Positions 1-9,734 of a DNA stretch of 21,951 nucleotides are shown in pieces; within the stretch, counting starts at the first letter, position 1, and each line of letters opens with the position of its first letter. The stretch lies in contig BFEA01000892.1 of the NCBI GenBank assembly GCA_003427395.1, positions 81,807 through 103,757 on the forward strand. Direction: 5' to 3'. Position numbers and translations under genes: made by a program. This DNA is from Chara braunii (Eukaryota; Streptophyta; Charophyceae; Charales; Characeae). The notes under the pieces were generated by a model. That model saw nothing but the letters and a program-made list of their open reading frames with translations. It was not told the DNA's origin and did not search any database.

Positions 1-600
1 GGGGGGATGGGGCTGGTAAGGTGCAGGAGGTGACTTGAATTGGTCGTGTGGAAGAGAAGATCAGTTAATGTGGCGATTGATGGGCGCTATCCATGTGATG
101 AGGGGTCTGTTAGTTGGCGAAAATGTGGAGGAATGATGGGGAGTGGGGGCTAGAGTAGGGGGATGTCAGATTGGATAGTGGGAAGCTGATTCAGGGTAAG
201 ATGGGAGGGGAGAGATCGAAAGGCTAGGGATGAATCTTGTGGTGAGAGGTGTGGGCAAGGTATAGTGTCGATAGGGGGAGAATACACGTGTTTCGGCTGG
301 GATGGAGGGAGGTAGGAGTAGGGGCGAGAGTGGGAGGGACTGATGCGGCGTGTTAGAACGCTTAGAGTTTAGTGAGTCTGGGTAAAGGTATAGTGGAGAT
401 CTAGCATTGGGGGGTGGGGGTGAGTGCTTTGTCTTGGATCAGAGCAACGGGTTGGGGAATGGGAGTTGGGGGGGTGTCGCATAGAGAATGAAGAGGGGGA
501 GGAACAGGGCTAGCCTATAGAGTTTGCTATGACGGGCTAGGGGGGTGGGAGGGGAGGTGAGATGGGAGTCGAGAAGAGGTGGCAAAAGAACGCGAAGATG
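1..600. other. G-rich, strand-biased stretch without a recognisable gene
   Basis: The plus strand is very rich in G and poor in C (about 30 G to 4 C in the first 60 bases) and has many G runs. One four-run pattern fits a G-quadruplex motif at 534-554 (runs of 3, 6, 3 and 4 G separated by loops of 3, 1 and 1). Short open frames on either strand are low-complexity translations with no family resemblance. I see no gene. Confidence 0.6.
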
Positions 601-1313
601 ACTTATAGGGTTGTTAGGTGACCGTATTCTGTTTGAAATAGGCTGGTATCCCGCTATGGTCCGTAGTACTACTCTTTGCCCGCTAGAGTCCAACCAAATG
701 GGATCGAGTAGGTCTCCCCTTTTGGACTGGAGTCGCGAATCATTTACTAATCTTTGTAGTCTTTCCTCACTCGTTGTCGTATCAGGATTGCAAAGCCAGA
801 GTCGTTCGTCGCTTGGATCCCGTTGACGAGCTCTGGTTATCGCTGATACCCGCTAAACAGTTTTTCCTAACTCTGTAGCGTGGTTTTTGCTTCCGCAATG
901 AAATCTCGCTCCTTGGACTCTGAAAATCGAGAGTGTATGAACCTGGAACGATCTCACCTGTTTGATTTGTCTTGATTGATGTTGTCCTCATGCGTTGTGT
1001 CGATTTCCTGTGCCGACTTCCTCCTGGGCTTTCNTCNCTGTCCGCTTTCCAAACGTNACCTCCTCNTCCNTCTTTTTCTCCCTTTCCTTCTCTTACTATC
1101 TTTGGGTAAGCTCTCCCTCGTCTTGTCTCTTGTATCGCTGGTCTATTCCCTTTCTTCTCCACCTTTCTCCCGACCTAGTCTCAGGGCAGGTGCACGTACC
1201 CTGACTTTCTCTTTCTACTGTAGCTTCTCAACCTTTCCTGACTCTTGTCATTTCTTTCTCGTCCTCTTCGAAATACTATTCATCCGTCGGACACGCCTCC
1301 ATGATTGCTCCCA
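601..1313. other. Mixed then T/C-rich stretch with ambiguous bases; no gene recognised
   Basis: Composition changes here from G-rich to pyrimidine-rich, strongest from about 1010 to 1270. Five N characters occur at 1034, 1037, 1057, 1066 and 1070, so this part of the assembly is uncertain. A minus-strand open frame at 782-1162 runs through the N positions and gives a basic protein with no recognisable domain. I do not call it a gene. Confidence 0.5.
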
Positions 1314-1397
1314 CTATTTAGTATTTACTATTTAGTATTTAGTATTTAATATTTACTACTTAGTATTTACTATTTAATATTTAGTATTTAGTATTTA
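1314..1397. repeat. 12-copy tandem array of a 7-bp AT-rich unit
   Basis: Twelve consecutive heptamers fit the pattern (C/G/A)TATTTA with one internal variant (CTACTTA at 1356-1362). The first base varies between units while the TATTTA core is nearly constant. The 7-bp period equals that of plant telomere repeats, but the sequence TTTAGTA/TTTACTA is not TTTAGGG, so this is called a simple minisatellite. Confidence 0.9.
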
Positions 1398-2140
1398 CCC
1401 AATGAATATGCAACAAATGAGAGCAAAGAAGTTGAAAGAACATCATTTTTTGTTCCAGTTTTGCATATCTTTAGCGCACTTAGAGAACTGGGTTTGAGAA
1501 ACAGAAGCTAATTTGAATGTCCTGATCACTGTACGAGTTCTTCTCGACTAGGAAAAAAGATTGCAAAAAAGCAAAACAGAAGTAGCACAACAAAAGTAAC
1601 AGCCACCTCTGAAGTGAATATAACTGACTTGTTGACAAACAAAGCCTGTTGAAGCTGAAGTTGCATAAATTCCAAGCAATCTCCAACACTGAAAAAGCAG
1701 TTCATAACATAATGTTGAAAACCTATTGCAAGCTTTACCCGCTTCGTCAGCGATCAAAACTTATGTTTTTTTGGACTCGTTTTGAATTTCCACATCAACA
1801 AAATTGTGTTCTGCAAGCTGTAGGCCATGCAACGGCAGCATGAGCACAACCAAAACTCCCCCTCCTCTTGTCCGCAGAAAGAAGATACAGAAGAACCCCT
1901 AAACCCCCTATGACACTCCTGCTACCATCTTCCTCCAAACACAGTGCACCCTCATCATGACTGTGTTGGACTGGAAAGATTAACTCTCTTTTTTTTCTTT
2001 TTCTTTTTTTTTTTAAGAAGATAACTTGCATATCAGGGAGCATTGTTTGAACACCTCCACAACTCAAGTAAGCGAACCCTAAGTTTCCACCACTTGGCTA
2101 TGTTGGTGGGAGCTCTCAACTCCTCTCCTAGCGTTCACTT
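1398..2140. other. AT-rich stretch without a recognised gene; T/C tract at 1989-2014
   Basis: Open frames are short (under 100 codons) and overlap in several frames with no recognisable domain. The only structural feature is the pyrimidine tract around 1989-2014, made of T runs broken by single C. On the minus strand it would read as an A-rich tail, but no retroelement protein lies upstream of it on that strand. Confidence 0.5.
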
Positions 2141-2456
2141 GTTATGTACCCGATTGAACTTCCATCCACAACGAGTTCACACTTTCCCATACACGCATGC
2201 AATTACAGAGTAGACTCGGAGGAGGCAAATCCACACAAAACTGGAGAGAGAATATGCACAGCGGAAGCTCAAAACACACAGAGAATTGAAAAACGAATTT
2301 CAATTCTGCAATCCCTCGTCCTCCTCCAATCAATCCAGAGTACTTGTTCCAAAAATCACAACCGCGTTTACAACAACCCCGAACAACCAAAAACGAGTGT
2401 TCAACGAAGTCTACAGGAGTCTTCTTCTTCCTCCTCGCCACCTCATACCCCTGGCA

Positions 2457-2811
2457 ATGGCTGCCGTAGCAGCAGTAACCTCACAGCTGTCACAACGTGC
2501 CAGTCTGAACCAGCAACCCCAATAACAGCAGCGCCAGCCCAGCGCCTGAACGGCAGTGCAGCGCTGGAAGTCCTGATGAAGAAGGAGAACCAATCCAGTA
2601 CTTCGAAGAAGACAAAAACGAAGTTCCTCCTGAGGAGGAACAGCAGATATGGCTGCCAAGTAAAGAAAGGCAGTGCGGAAACCCAGCAAAACAGTCCTGG
2701 TGAAGCTCTTGTGCAGAGCTGCTGAATAGCAGCAGTGCGATCTCCAACTTTGTATCCCAGCCCCAGCTATGGCTGGGCTTCGAGGAAGAAGATGTCCTTG
2801 CCCAAAAATAA
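2457..2811 (+). other. Possible start of a host gene, broken or spliced; function unknown
   Basis: An ATG at 2457 sits in a plant-like context (CAATGGC) after an A/C-rich leader. It opens a short Ala/Ser/Gln-rich frame (MAAVAAVTSQLSQRASLNQ) that ends at 2525 and resembles an organelle transit peptide in composition. A different frame is open from 2509, contains acidic text (SPDEEGEPIQYFEEDKNEV), has a TGA at 2701 and ends at TAA 2809. Joining them would need an intron, an indel or both. A competing open frame of 193 codons (2144-2725) is Ser/Thr/Gln-rich and equally unassigned. I recognise no family. It could be a first exon, a pseudogene or chance. Confidence 0.18.
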
Positions 2812-3066
2812 CGCAGCCACGCTACGGCCACTATCGGGCAGAGTTTCCCCAGCCGAGCAAACAAGAAAAGACCCAAACCAAATTTCCTGCCCGCTACTTC
2901 TACCCTCTGCCTAGACCTAGGATGGACTCCAAAGGCAACAACCCAATACTCATCTGCATCTAGACGGCAACAAGGGGAAAAGGGGACCTAGACCTATGAC
3001 AAGGCAAAAGGAAACGGCTGAATGGCCTAAGGCTACCAAAAAGAGACTGATAGTGACGGACTCAGG
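2812..3066. other. No recognised gene
   Basis: The stretch contains short open frames in all plus frames and a partial match to a pol III A box at 3023 (TGGCCTAAGG). There is no recognisable protein or RNA. Confidence 0.4.
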
Positions 3067-3150
3067 GATCAAGTCCCATAGGACTCAAAACTAACAAACA
3101 ACACACATACAAATTACAGGTCACGAGATCGAGTCCCGCAAGACTCAAAA
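3067..3150 (+). repeat. Duplicated 24-bp motif with B-box-like core, 60 bp apart
   Basis: Two copies of a motif of the form GATC-A/G-AGTCCC...GACTCAAAA lie at 3067-3090 and 3127-3150, exactly 60 bp apart, with about four differences. Each contains a match to the pol III B-box consensus GWTCRANNC. A loose A-box-like string lies 44 bp upstream of the first. No tRNA cloverleaf folds around either copy: the T-arm would have only three pairs in the first and a mismatched stem in the second. A tRNA-derived SINE fragment is possible but unproven. Confidence 0.35.
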
Positions 3151-4068
3151 GAGTCAAAACAAGAAAACAAACCACAAAGCCAAACACTTAGTGTACAGCC
3201 CCACTGGGAAACTGCGATTTATTGCACACTGATGCAGTAGGGGCTGACGAAGTGAAGCGCCAAGCTTGCATGGAGACATCAACCCCCCTGGAGACTAAGA
3301 TATTGACTGCCAGTCAAAGGTAAGTCCGCCTGTTCCTGGTCACCCTCCATCAGCAGCACCCAGAAGCCCCCTCTTACCCCCAGCTGTGCCGGACAGGCTA
3401 TGGAGGAAAGGAGGATTCAAGGAGTCGATATGTCCTGACTCCTCCTAGATCTCCTAGCTGTCTCCAAGTATACCAAGCACCCAAGCATTCTCCTGCATTC
3501 TTCTGTATATCATTATGGCAGCATTATGGGCTCACCGAGTTTTTTTCTACCCATGTGCTGCCTTTTCTTGAACAGTAAGCACGGCCCACAGTTGGCTGCC
3601 TCCCCATTGCCTCGGCCTGATCCTATAGGGGTGGGAATGTCCTCTTTGGCAGGAAACACTGGCCTTCTGCTAAGTCTGAGGCCTACCAGAGACAGGCTTA
3701 TATTTTAGTTCGTTCAGCCTCTGAACCTACCAGCCATGACCTGGGAAAAGGGCCTGAACCAACTTGCTGAAAATCCTGACCAGTTTTCAGTACTTTGCCA
3801 CTTTGACACATTGCCTGTGAAACGTTTGAAGCTGCAATTCAAGTGGATTGGTTACTACTTGCAAGGATGTTTCTTTCAGCGGGATCCATGAACTTCAACA
3901 CAGACCGAATAGCTCGCGAGCCTTTTCCGCTCTTTTCTAACATGCTGCGGTCCCCATCGAGTTGGTGTGTTCCTGCAAAACTACCCGACGTACCTGTCTT
4001 CCATCAACTTACGAGTCTACCCCTGTCGGGATTTTGCAAACTTCAATGATCTCCAACGTGGATCACTG
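3151..4068. other. Unassigned intergenic or degenerate sequence
   Basis: No open frame above about 70 codons and no recognisable domain on either strand. A consensus-like splice donor (AAAGGTAAGT) occurs near 3327, but no exon could be defined around it. Confidence 0.45.
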
Positions 4069-4101
4069 TTTTTTTTTTTTTTTTTGTTGTTGTTGTTGTT
4101 T
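4069..4101. repeat. T17 run followed by (GTT)5
   Basis: Seventeen T are followed by five GTT units. On the minus strand this reads as AAC units followed by A17, the form of a retroelement 3' tail. It is a second, more distal candidate for the end of the minus-strand LINE, or the tail of another insertion. Confidence 0.85.
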
Positions 4102-4818
4102 ACAAAACAAACAGGTCCTTATGGCCCTGGCTCCTTGATCATTCTGGTGAGCGTCAGTCCGGTTCCTATCCCCCTGGCAATTGGAAGTCAGAGGACCCAT
4201 AGTACCTGCCTAACCCGAAAGGGACTTAGTAATAGGATACACTGACAATCTCATCAGTAATCGGGAAGGGGCTGCTTCTTTCCATTTTACCAAAGGACCC
4301 CTGAACAGCATTTATCACTCCAATTACTCGGAGGATTACCTTCCCTCCAAAATTCCTCTCCTGTTCGGCTCTCCAAACTCGTCAGATCAATTTGGATAAC
4401 AAGAAAAACAGAAGGATAGGCGATAAGTAGATGAAGTCGTCCCGCGACGAATCTTTGAAATTCAGAGCTGTTCACCATTCCCTGACAACGATCCCAGAGA
4501 TGGTAGTCTGCCGTTCCTTCGATCATGCCGTCGCACACCCCAGTTAGGTAGCCCAGCTGGGGTCCTTGGGCTCTGGTTGTTGAGTAATCAATTGTGATTT
4601 CTGTTTTTGTTTTTCTTTTCCCCCCCAAACAAAACGGTACATTATCGTGCCACAATTTTACTTTCTTTTTTCATTATAATAGCTGGAAAACGGGCCCCGT
4701 TACTCTCCCGTGTCCCTTACAATGATGACCCACTCTACGCTTCCTTACATTATGGTTGAAGGACCCTGAGACAGCCACATTGATTACTTCCTTTGAAGAA
4801 GGATGTATCAGAATTGTT
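4102..4818. other. No recognised gene
   Basis: Short open frames only, including a 122-codon minus frame at 4287-4655 with no family resemblance. The stretch lies between two minus-strand poly(A)-like tracts. It could be older DNA into which the LINE inserted, or LINE 3' sequence if the true tail is at 4069. Confidence 0.4.
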
Positions 4819-4822
4819 TTTC

Positions 4823-4824
<2 letters not shown>

Positions 4825-4853
<29 letters not shown>

Positions 4854-4866
4854 TTTTTTTTTTTTT
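4825..4866. repeat. (TTC)n followed by T22; candidate LINE poly(A) tail on the minus strand
   Basis: About seven TTC units (4825-4844) are followed by a run of 22 T (4845-4866). Read on the minus strand this is A22 then GAA units, lying about 575 bp downstream of the last LINE ORF2 stop at 5442. It is the nearest good candidate for the LINE 3' end. No target-site duplication could be checked because the LINE 5' end is not defined. Confidence 0.6.
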
Positions 4867-5441
4867 GGTAATAAAACCCGGCCCTCGTTGCTAGTGATGA
4901 CGATAAGAGCATCCACCACTAGCAGCCCGGCCACCGGCTCCATTCTATTGGTGGGGAGCTGCACTTGCTGGAAACCGGGTCCAGCGTCCCTCATACATAT
5001 GTTGCTGGAAACCGGGTCCAGCGTTCCTCATACAAATGTTCCTGAACCATGGTTCAAGGAGAGGTGTGATAGAAGGAGAGCTGCCTCTTCAGCCAAAATC
5101 TGGCCGCCAGATGACTATGCTAATGCTAGCAGCGCAACCTCCTGTCCATCCCCGGATACCCATTCATCCCATCATGCCTATTCTGACATCAAGTGTTTGC
5201 TGATAATTTGACCCCCCAGACTAACAGATTTCAACAGACAAACTGAAGATAAAAAAACAACTTGTTACCCCTCCCCCCCCCAATACCAATGAAGATCTAC
5301 CAAAGCAAGCTCAGAAGGGGGAAAGGGATCCGGAAAGGATTCGGGAGATCTCAAGGTGGTTCCTGGCTGGAAATCAAACCAGTTATGGAAGGTGATTTGA
5401 TAATCCCTCTTGAAGTTCATCTCTTCTTCTCCCCCACCTGG
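4867..5441 (-). other. Probable LINE 3' untranslated region
   Basis: This lies between the last ORF2 codons and the poly(A)-like tract on the minus strand. It has no coding signal of its own. It includes a 37-bp tandem duplication at 4967-5040 and a C run near 5270. Assignment to the LINE is by position only. Confidence 0.4.
4967..5040. repeat. Two tandem copies of a 37-bp unit
   Basis: Unit one (4967-5003) and unit two (5004-5040) begin GCTGGAAACCGGGTCCAGCG and differ at two positions. A weaker relative of the first eight to fifteen bases (GCTGGAAAACGGG) is seen near 4682. Confidence 0.9.
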
Positions 5442-6656
5442 TCACTCCACATTCTCCATTTTCCTTCTTGAAGAATCACCCAGCCAATCCTTTGTGAAAT
5501 TTTGTATTCGTTTCTTAATATCCTGTTTTTGTTGTAGCATTTGAAGCCCAGATTTAGTCTTATCCCATTGAGACCTTATTTCTGTTTCTATGAACTGTTG
5601 TACCAGCTCAGACATTTCTCTGCCCTCAATCCTTGCCTTTTCCATCGTAAACACACACCTTCTATACCATAAAACCCATAAAATGGCTTTTCTACCAATG
5701 TTAAATAGATTCTGTTGAAAAGTTGATAAGGAGATGAGGGCAGGGCACTAGTGACCCGGGAGGATCGCCCTCCAGTCCCAAGGCCAATCTAAACCTGTCA
5801 ATTTACTCTGTACATAATCTCAGTGCCTCCACAACAATTTTGCCCCTGGACATTGCAAAAATATATGTTCAATTGTTTATATGTGTTCAATTGTTTCCCT
5901 TATCTTCCTACTAGGGAAGGCCTCGACACAAGCACAAGACCACGGTAGGGCTACACCCCTCTGTTCCAACGTGGAATGGTCAATCAGCCAGTCACTAGTT
6001 GGTAAGCAACGATGGACAATCTGCCACTATACTGACGCAAACTTAGCAGGCCTCTCCTTGAATCCTTGGCACCACTTAATCAGTCTGAGCAGATCCGTAT
6101 AAATATTTAAATGTCGAGCCCATCGTTCCTGTATAACAGCAAAAACATCTACCCGTGGGCGTAACAGGCGATACGAAGCTTTAACTGATAAAGACTGTGA
6201 TTTTTTAGCTTTGCATCTCTTGTTGGTACACCAGATCCACTCTACTGGGTCCAGGGGGAGATCCAGTGTACGGATATTTGGAGCATACACAATCCATCCT
6301 TCGGAGACTGGACAATACAATGTCCTCACTCTATAGAGTGAGTCAAAATAAAAGAACACTGCCTTATCGTGGTTGCTTTGTGAAAGGGAAAAGTCCTTGT
6401 GGAGTGCAAAGAGATTTGCTAGGGCACCATCCGTATGAATATCTAGTATTTGCCCCACTACCTTGGAACCCTCTGTCAGATGAGCACACACCCAATCTGC
6501 AACCAAAAAAGTAGGACCCTTTTTCAAGATAGCCACCCACGCCAACGGAATGGACAAAGTGATTAGATCAAGATCCTCTACTAAATTACGTGCGTACTTA
6601 ACTTCCTTTCTTAACTGATTTACAGATTTCCAACTTTTGTTTTCCGTGTTCCACAA
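5442..6656 (-). pseudogene. LINE ORF2 C-terminal part with RT zinc-binding domain
   Basis: One minus-strand frame runs from 6656 to the stop at 5442 and is broken by four in-frame stops: TAG 6027-6029, a TAA near 5880, a TGA near 5825 and TAG 5748-5750. The first 209 codons are open. Around 6000-5840 the translation shows the pattern of the RT zinc-binding domain that follows plant LINE RTs: CLPTSDWLIDHSTLERRG-like text (here STLEQRG), a CxC pair, then TIEHIFLQCPGAKLLW with the late His and Cys. A short tandem duplication at about 5863-5897 repeats the TIEHI codons and brings in the TAA. The last part (5654-5442) is Gln/Lys/Glu-rich and likely helical. Confidence 0.8.
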
Positions 6657-7442
6657 ATCCTTGATCCTTACCCTGCCACGGGGGGGTGAAACTTATGAAT
6701 GAACACCCTTCCTTGTGTGTCAGAGATCCACCTATTGCCAAAAATTGGTTGTCATAGAACTTCCTCGTACCTGGAAAGGGGGCGATTTGTTAGGCAAAGG
6801 AAGTTTACACCAAGTTTTCAATAGGGTAGCCCAGAAACTGTCCAATACCAAATCCTTTCTTACTTTCCCCCCCGTCCCCATTCTTTTGAGAGTGTGCTTG
6901 AGGCCGAGGAATAGTCCAATACTTGTCCTCTACCCAAGTGAGTGGGTTTACGTCTTTTGTGGTTTGTGGAGTCATTCTACGTATTTGTTCCAGCACCAAT
7001 GCTTGCCATGGAAGATCTGTTGCCAATATTAGTCGTTTTAACCATTGAAGTGCTAGTGCCTGACACTAGATCGTAAGATCCAAAATGTCGAGTCCTTTGG
7101 ACTTTGGCTGTATAAGAACCTGCCATGCCACTCTGGGATTACATGAGGCATTTCATGATCTCCTTGCCAAAGAAAGGTTGTGAGATGTCCTCGGAGTTCC
7201 TTGGTCGGGCCTTTGTTTAGTGACCACAAAGCAGACTTGTACCGAATTGAAGCCAAGATTACATTGTTAATGACCAATGCCCTACCAAATAGGGAAGTAT
7301 GTTGGTTTTTTGGCTTCCCCCTAGCTGTGAGCACAACTCCCAAAACTCTGATGGACGCCTCTAGTGGCATCCATTTGACCCTTGGATTCTCAGGAGGCCT
7401 ATCCCCTTGAGAGTGAATCTACCAACCCTGTGTCTTACTCCT
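6657..7442 (-). pseudogene. LINE ORF2 segment between RT and the C-terminal domain, frameshifted
   Basis: Open minus-strand pieces at 7370-7053 and 7026-6805 lie in different frames and join the RT to the C-terminal domain. The first piece has text common in the RT-connection region of plant LINEs (LEASIRVLGVVLTARGK, then FGRALVINNVILASIRYKS, then FLWQGDHEMPHVIPEW). Together with its position directly after the FVDD block, this supports the assignment. At least two frameshifts are needed to follow the protein through. Confidence 0.7.
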
Positions 7443-8774
7443 TCAATTGACCATCATATCTGAAAGAAGGGAGAACCTATCCATTAGTGTTTTTATCGCT
7501 TCCATATTATCATTGGACGCCTCCATCATAAAGGTCAGATCATCAACAAACATAGAGCAAATTGGTATAACTTCTTTCGGAATACCTGTAATCTGAAATA
7601 TTTTAAGATTATGATTAGATCGTAGGTTAGCTCCTAATGCCTCCATAATAATCAAAAAAAGAAATGGAGCTAAGGGATCCCCTTGCCTGACCGATCTTTG
7701 GAGGTGGATTTATGGGGAAAGTAGGCCGGGTAGTGGCGTTAGAATGAAGGATAATAACCCACCTACAAATTGTTGGACCAAAATTCAACTTAGCTAAACA
7801 GGCAGTCAAAAACTTTCAATCCACATGATCATAAGCTTTTCCAAAATCTATAAAAACAAAGGCAACATTCTGGTGATTCTGACGGAACAACTTAATCATC
7901 TCATTGATGAGCAAATATGCTATCTTGTATGTTCCTTCCATTAATGAACCCTGTTTGAGAGGGGTGAATGATGTCTGGCATTATTGGAATGAGACGATTC
8001 GTGATGGCCTTGGCCAACATTTTGTACACGACGGTGAGCACAGTGATAGGTCTATAATTCCTTGTATTCGTTTTATCTTCCTTTTTGTAATACAAAGTTA
8101 GAATCCCTTGCCCAACTATTTCCCCCATACTACCCATTTCCTGGACTTGTTTGTAGAATTTCATCAGATCCTTTGCAAAATACGGCCATATGGCCTCCCA
8201 AAACTCTTTACGGAGGCCATCAAACCGCGGAGTTTTATCCTCATCCATTTGCAACAACACAGTCCAAATTTCCTCCTTCGTGATAGGTTCTTCCTATCTT
8301 TCCTTTTGTCGTTGCGATAGCTCTTGAGTCAATGGGGCAAAAAAATCCCGTAAAACAAGATCAACGGTCGACGCATCAACCTTTGAGATGAAAAAAAAGA
8401 TTTTTGAAGAAGTCATATGCCACTTTCAGACTGCTGGCCGAAGTGATAGGATCCTGTTGTGGTGTTTGTTGAGGATCCATTAAGGCTTCAATAGTCGTTC
8501 TTCTAACTCTGGTACGTGCAACGGAAAAAAAATATGTATCCATTTGTCCTTATGTCGAATGCTTAAAGATTTTGCCTCTGATCAGGTGACCTTGATAACG
8601 ATGTTGAGCAAGGGTTAGTTGTTGGTTCCTGAGTGCTAGGATATCGACTAGTTGGGATAATTGTTCTGGAAAATCTTGTTGCTCATATTTGATAATTTGT
8701 TCCTGAATAACCATTTCATGCTTATATCTTTCCTTGGCGATTAGCTTAGAGTATTCGTTGCACTTTTTGGCCAA
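7443..8774 (-). pseudogene. LINE ORF2 reverse transcriptase domain, frameshifted
   Basis: The minus strand carries recognisable LINE RT blocks in at least four pieces. Positions 8774-8550 hold the helical linker before RT. Positions 8260-7901 hold the finger region (KTPRFDGLRKEFWEAIWPYF, YYKKEDKTNTRNYRPITVL, SQTGFINGRNIQDSIFAHQ). About 7900-7810 holds catalytic motif A (FIDFGKAYDHVD, catalytic Asp codon at 7848-7846). Positions 7655-7443 hold motif C as FVDD (7550-7539). The expected Trp after motif A is a TGA at 7818-7816. One-base shifts occur near 7910 and near 7680, the latter just before the LFLIIMEAL-type motif B region. The enzyme would copy LINE RNA at a nicked target, but this copy cannot encode it. 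Confidence 0.88.
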
Positions 8775-8900
8775 ATAAACTAGCCATTGTTAAACCATGT
8801 TATATATAACTCGTGTCTATCCTTGGTAGAGTGCCAGAAACTCCATACATCCTGAAGGTAACTTCTGAATTCCCTTCGTGTGAGGAGGGAGGAGTTAAGC

Positions 8901-9556
8901 CTAATCCGGTTTCTTACGGAAGGAAAGTAAGACAACACACATTTTGTGATCTACCCCTGGCCACGGACTTTGGGGAAAAATGTTAACCCCCATTAAGGCA
9001 CAGTCTAGATCTTCAGACATAAGAATCAAATCTATCGTTGATCTTGACTGGTGGGGGGAACCAACATTTCTAAAACACGTATATGATCTCTCCTGTGGGC
9101 AAAGACGCCTATATGTGTCAAACAAATTTTCAGATTTGCATAGTTGTTGGATAATTTGTTCGTCCTCCTCTATATAGGAGGGACATGGAGAAGGGATTTT
9201 ATACCTATCCAACCATCTATCAGGCGCCGCATTAAAGTTCCTGCTATGATGATTGGAACACCACTAGGAATATGGCTTCTAATGTTTTGGAAAAATTATC
9301 TGCGCTCATGTACTACATTAGGACCATAAATATTAAGAACACAAATTAGTTTTACCTCCAACATTACCAACGTGACCAACCATCTGCCCTGTTCCTTATC
9401 CGGTTTACAGTACACAATTTCTATCCTGGAATCCAGTGGTACCCAAATGGCTACACCTGCCGACCCGTTGCTCGTGGAATTGGCTTGGTATTTCTGATAG
9501 GGGGAAAATCGCCTTGGACTCCTTTTTTTTTCAAATTTTCTCGAAATTGGGCCCAA
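8901..9556 (-). pseudogene. LINE ORF2 APE-type endonuclease domain, N-terminus missing, frameshifted
   Basis: Two minus-strand frames together show an apurinic-type endonuclease. Positions 9556-9296 contain GSAGVAIWVPLDSRI and ICVLNIYGPN. A stop after HERR (near 9286) and a shift near 9238 precede FNAAPDRWLDRYKIP, so the conserved GDFN motif is itself broken at its Asp codon. Positions 9212-8901 hold the RSTIDLILMSEDLDC block and a terminal DHKMCVV (His codon 8948-8946), equivalent to the usual SDH. The first 60-80 residues, with the early Asn and Glu metal-binding positions, were not found upstream. The family nicks target DNA for target-primed reverse transcription. Confidence 0.82.
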
Positions 9557-9734
9557 CCGGACCCCTCAAACCGGACATATGATCCGAACATCCAGACCGG
9601 ACCGTCTGGATCCCGATACGGACGTCCGGTTGACAACCATGCACGCAACCAAGCCGGACTTTTACCATAAAGAGCCTGTTGTGCATCCATCCCTACAATC
9701 CTCTAGGTCCCTACTTCCTAAGTCGTATAGTCAC
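9557..9734 (-). other. Segment where the endonuclease N-terminus is expected; CCGGAC-rich
   Basis: By position this should encode the first part of the endonuclease, but no such motif is visible in any minus frame. Instead four CCGGAC and one GTCCGG occur between 9557 and 9659. An 80-codon minus-strand frame (9690-9451) crosses it with unrelated text (WLRAWLSTGRPYRDPDGPVW). It may be an insertion or replacement in the LINE. Confidence 0.4.

Noticed and set aside
782-1162. 126-codon basic protein on the minus strand
   Set aside because: It crosses five ambiguous bases and has low-complexity text and no domain.
1314-1397. Interstitial telomere repeat
   Set aside because: Period 7 matches, but the unit TTTAGTA/TTTACTA lacks the GGG of TTTAGGG in every copy.
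4756-5211. 151-codon plus-strand open frame
   Set aside because: It includes a translation of the TTC/T homopolymer tract and the 37-bp duplication, with no family resemblance.
6266-9670. Several plus-strand open frames of 60-105 codons
   Set aside because: They are antisense shadows of the LINE ORF2 coding region.
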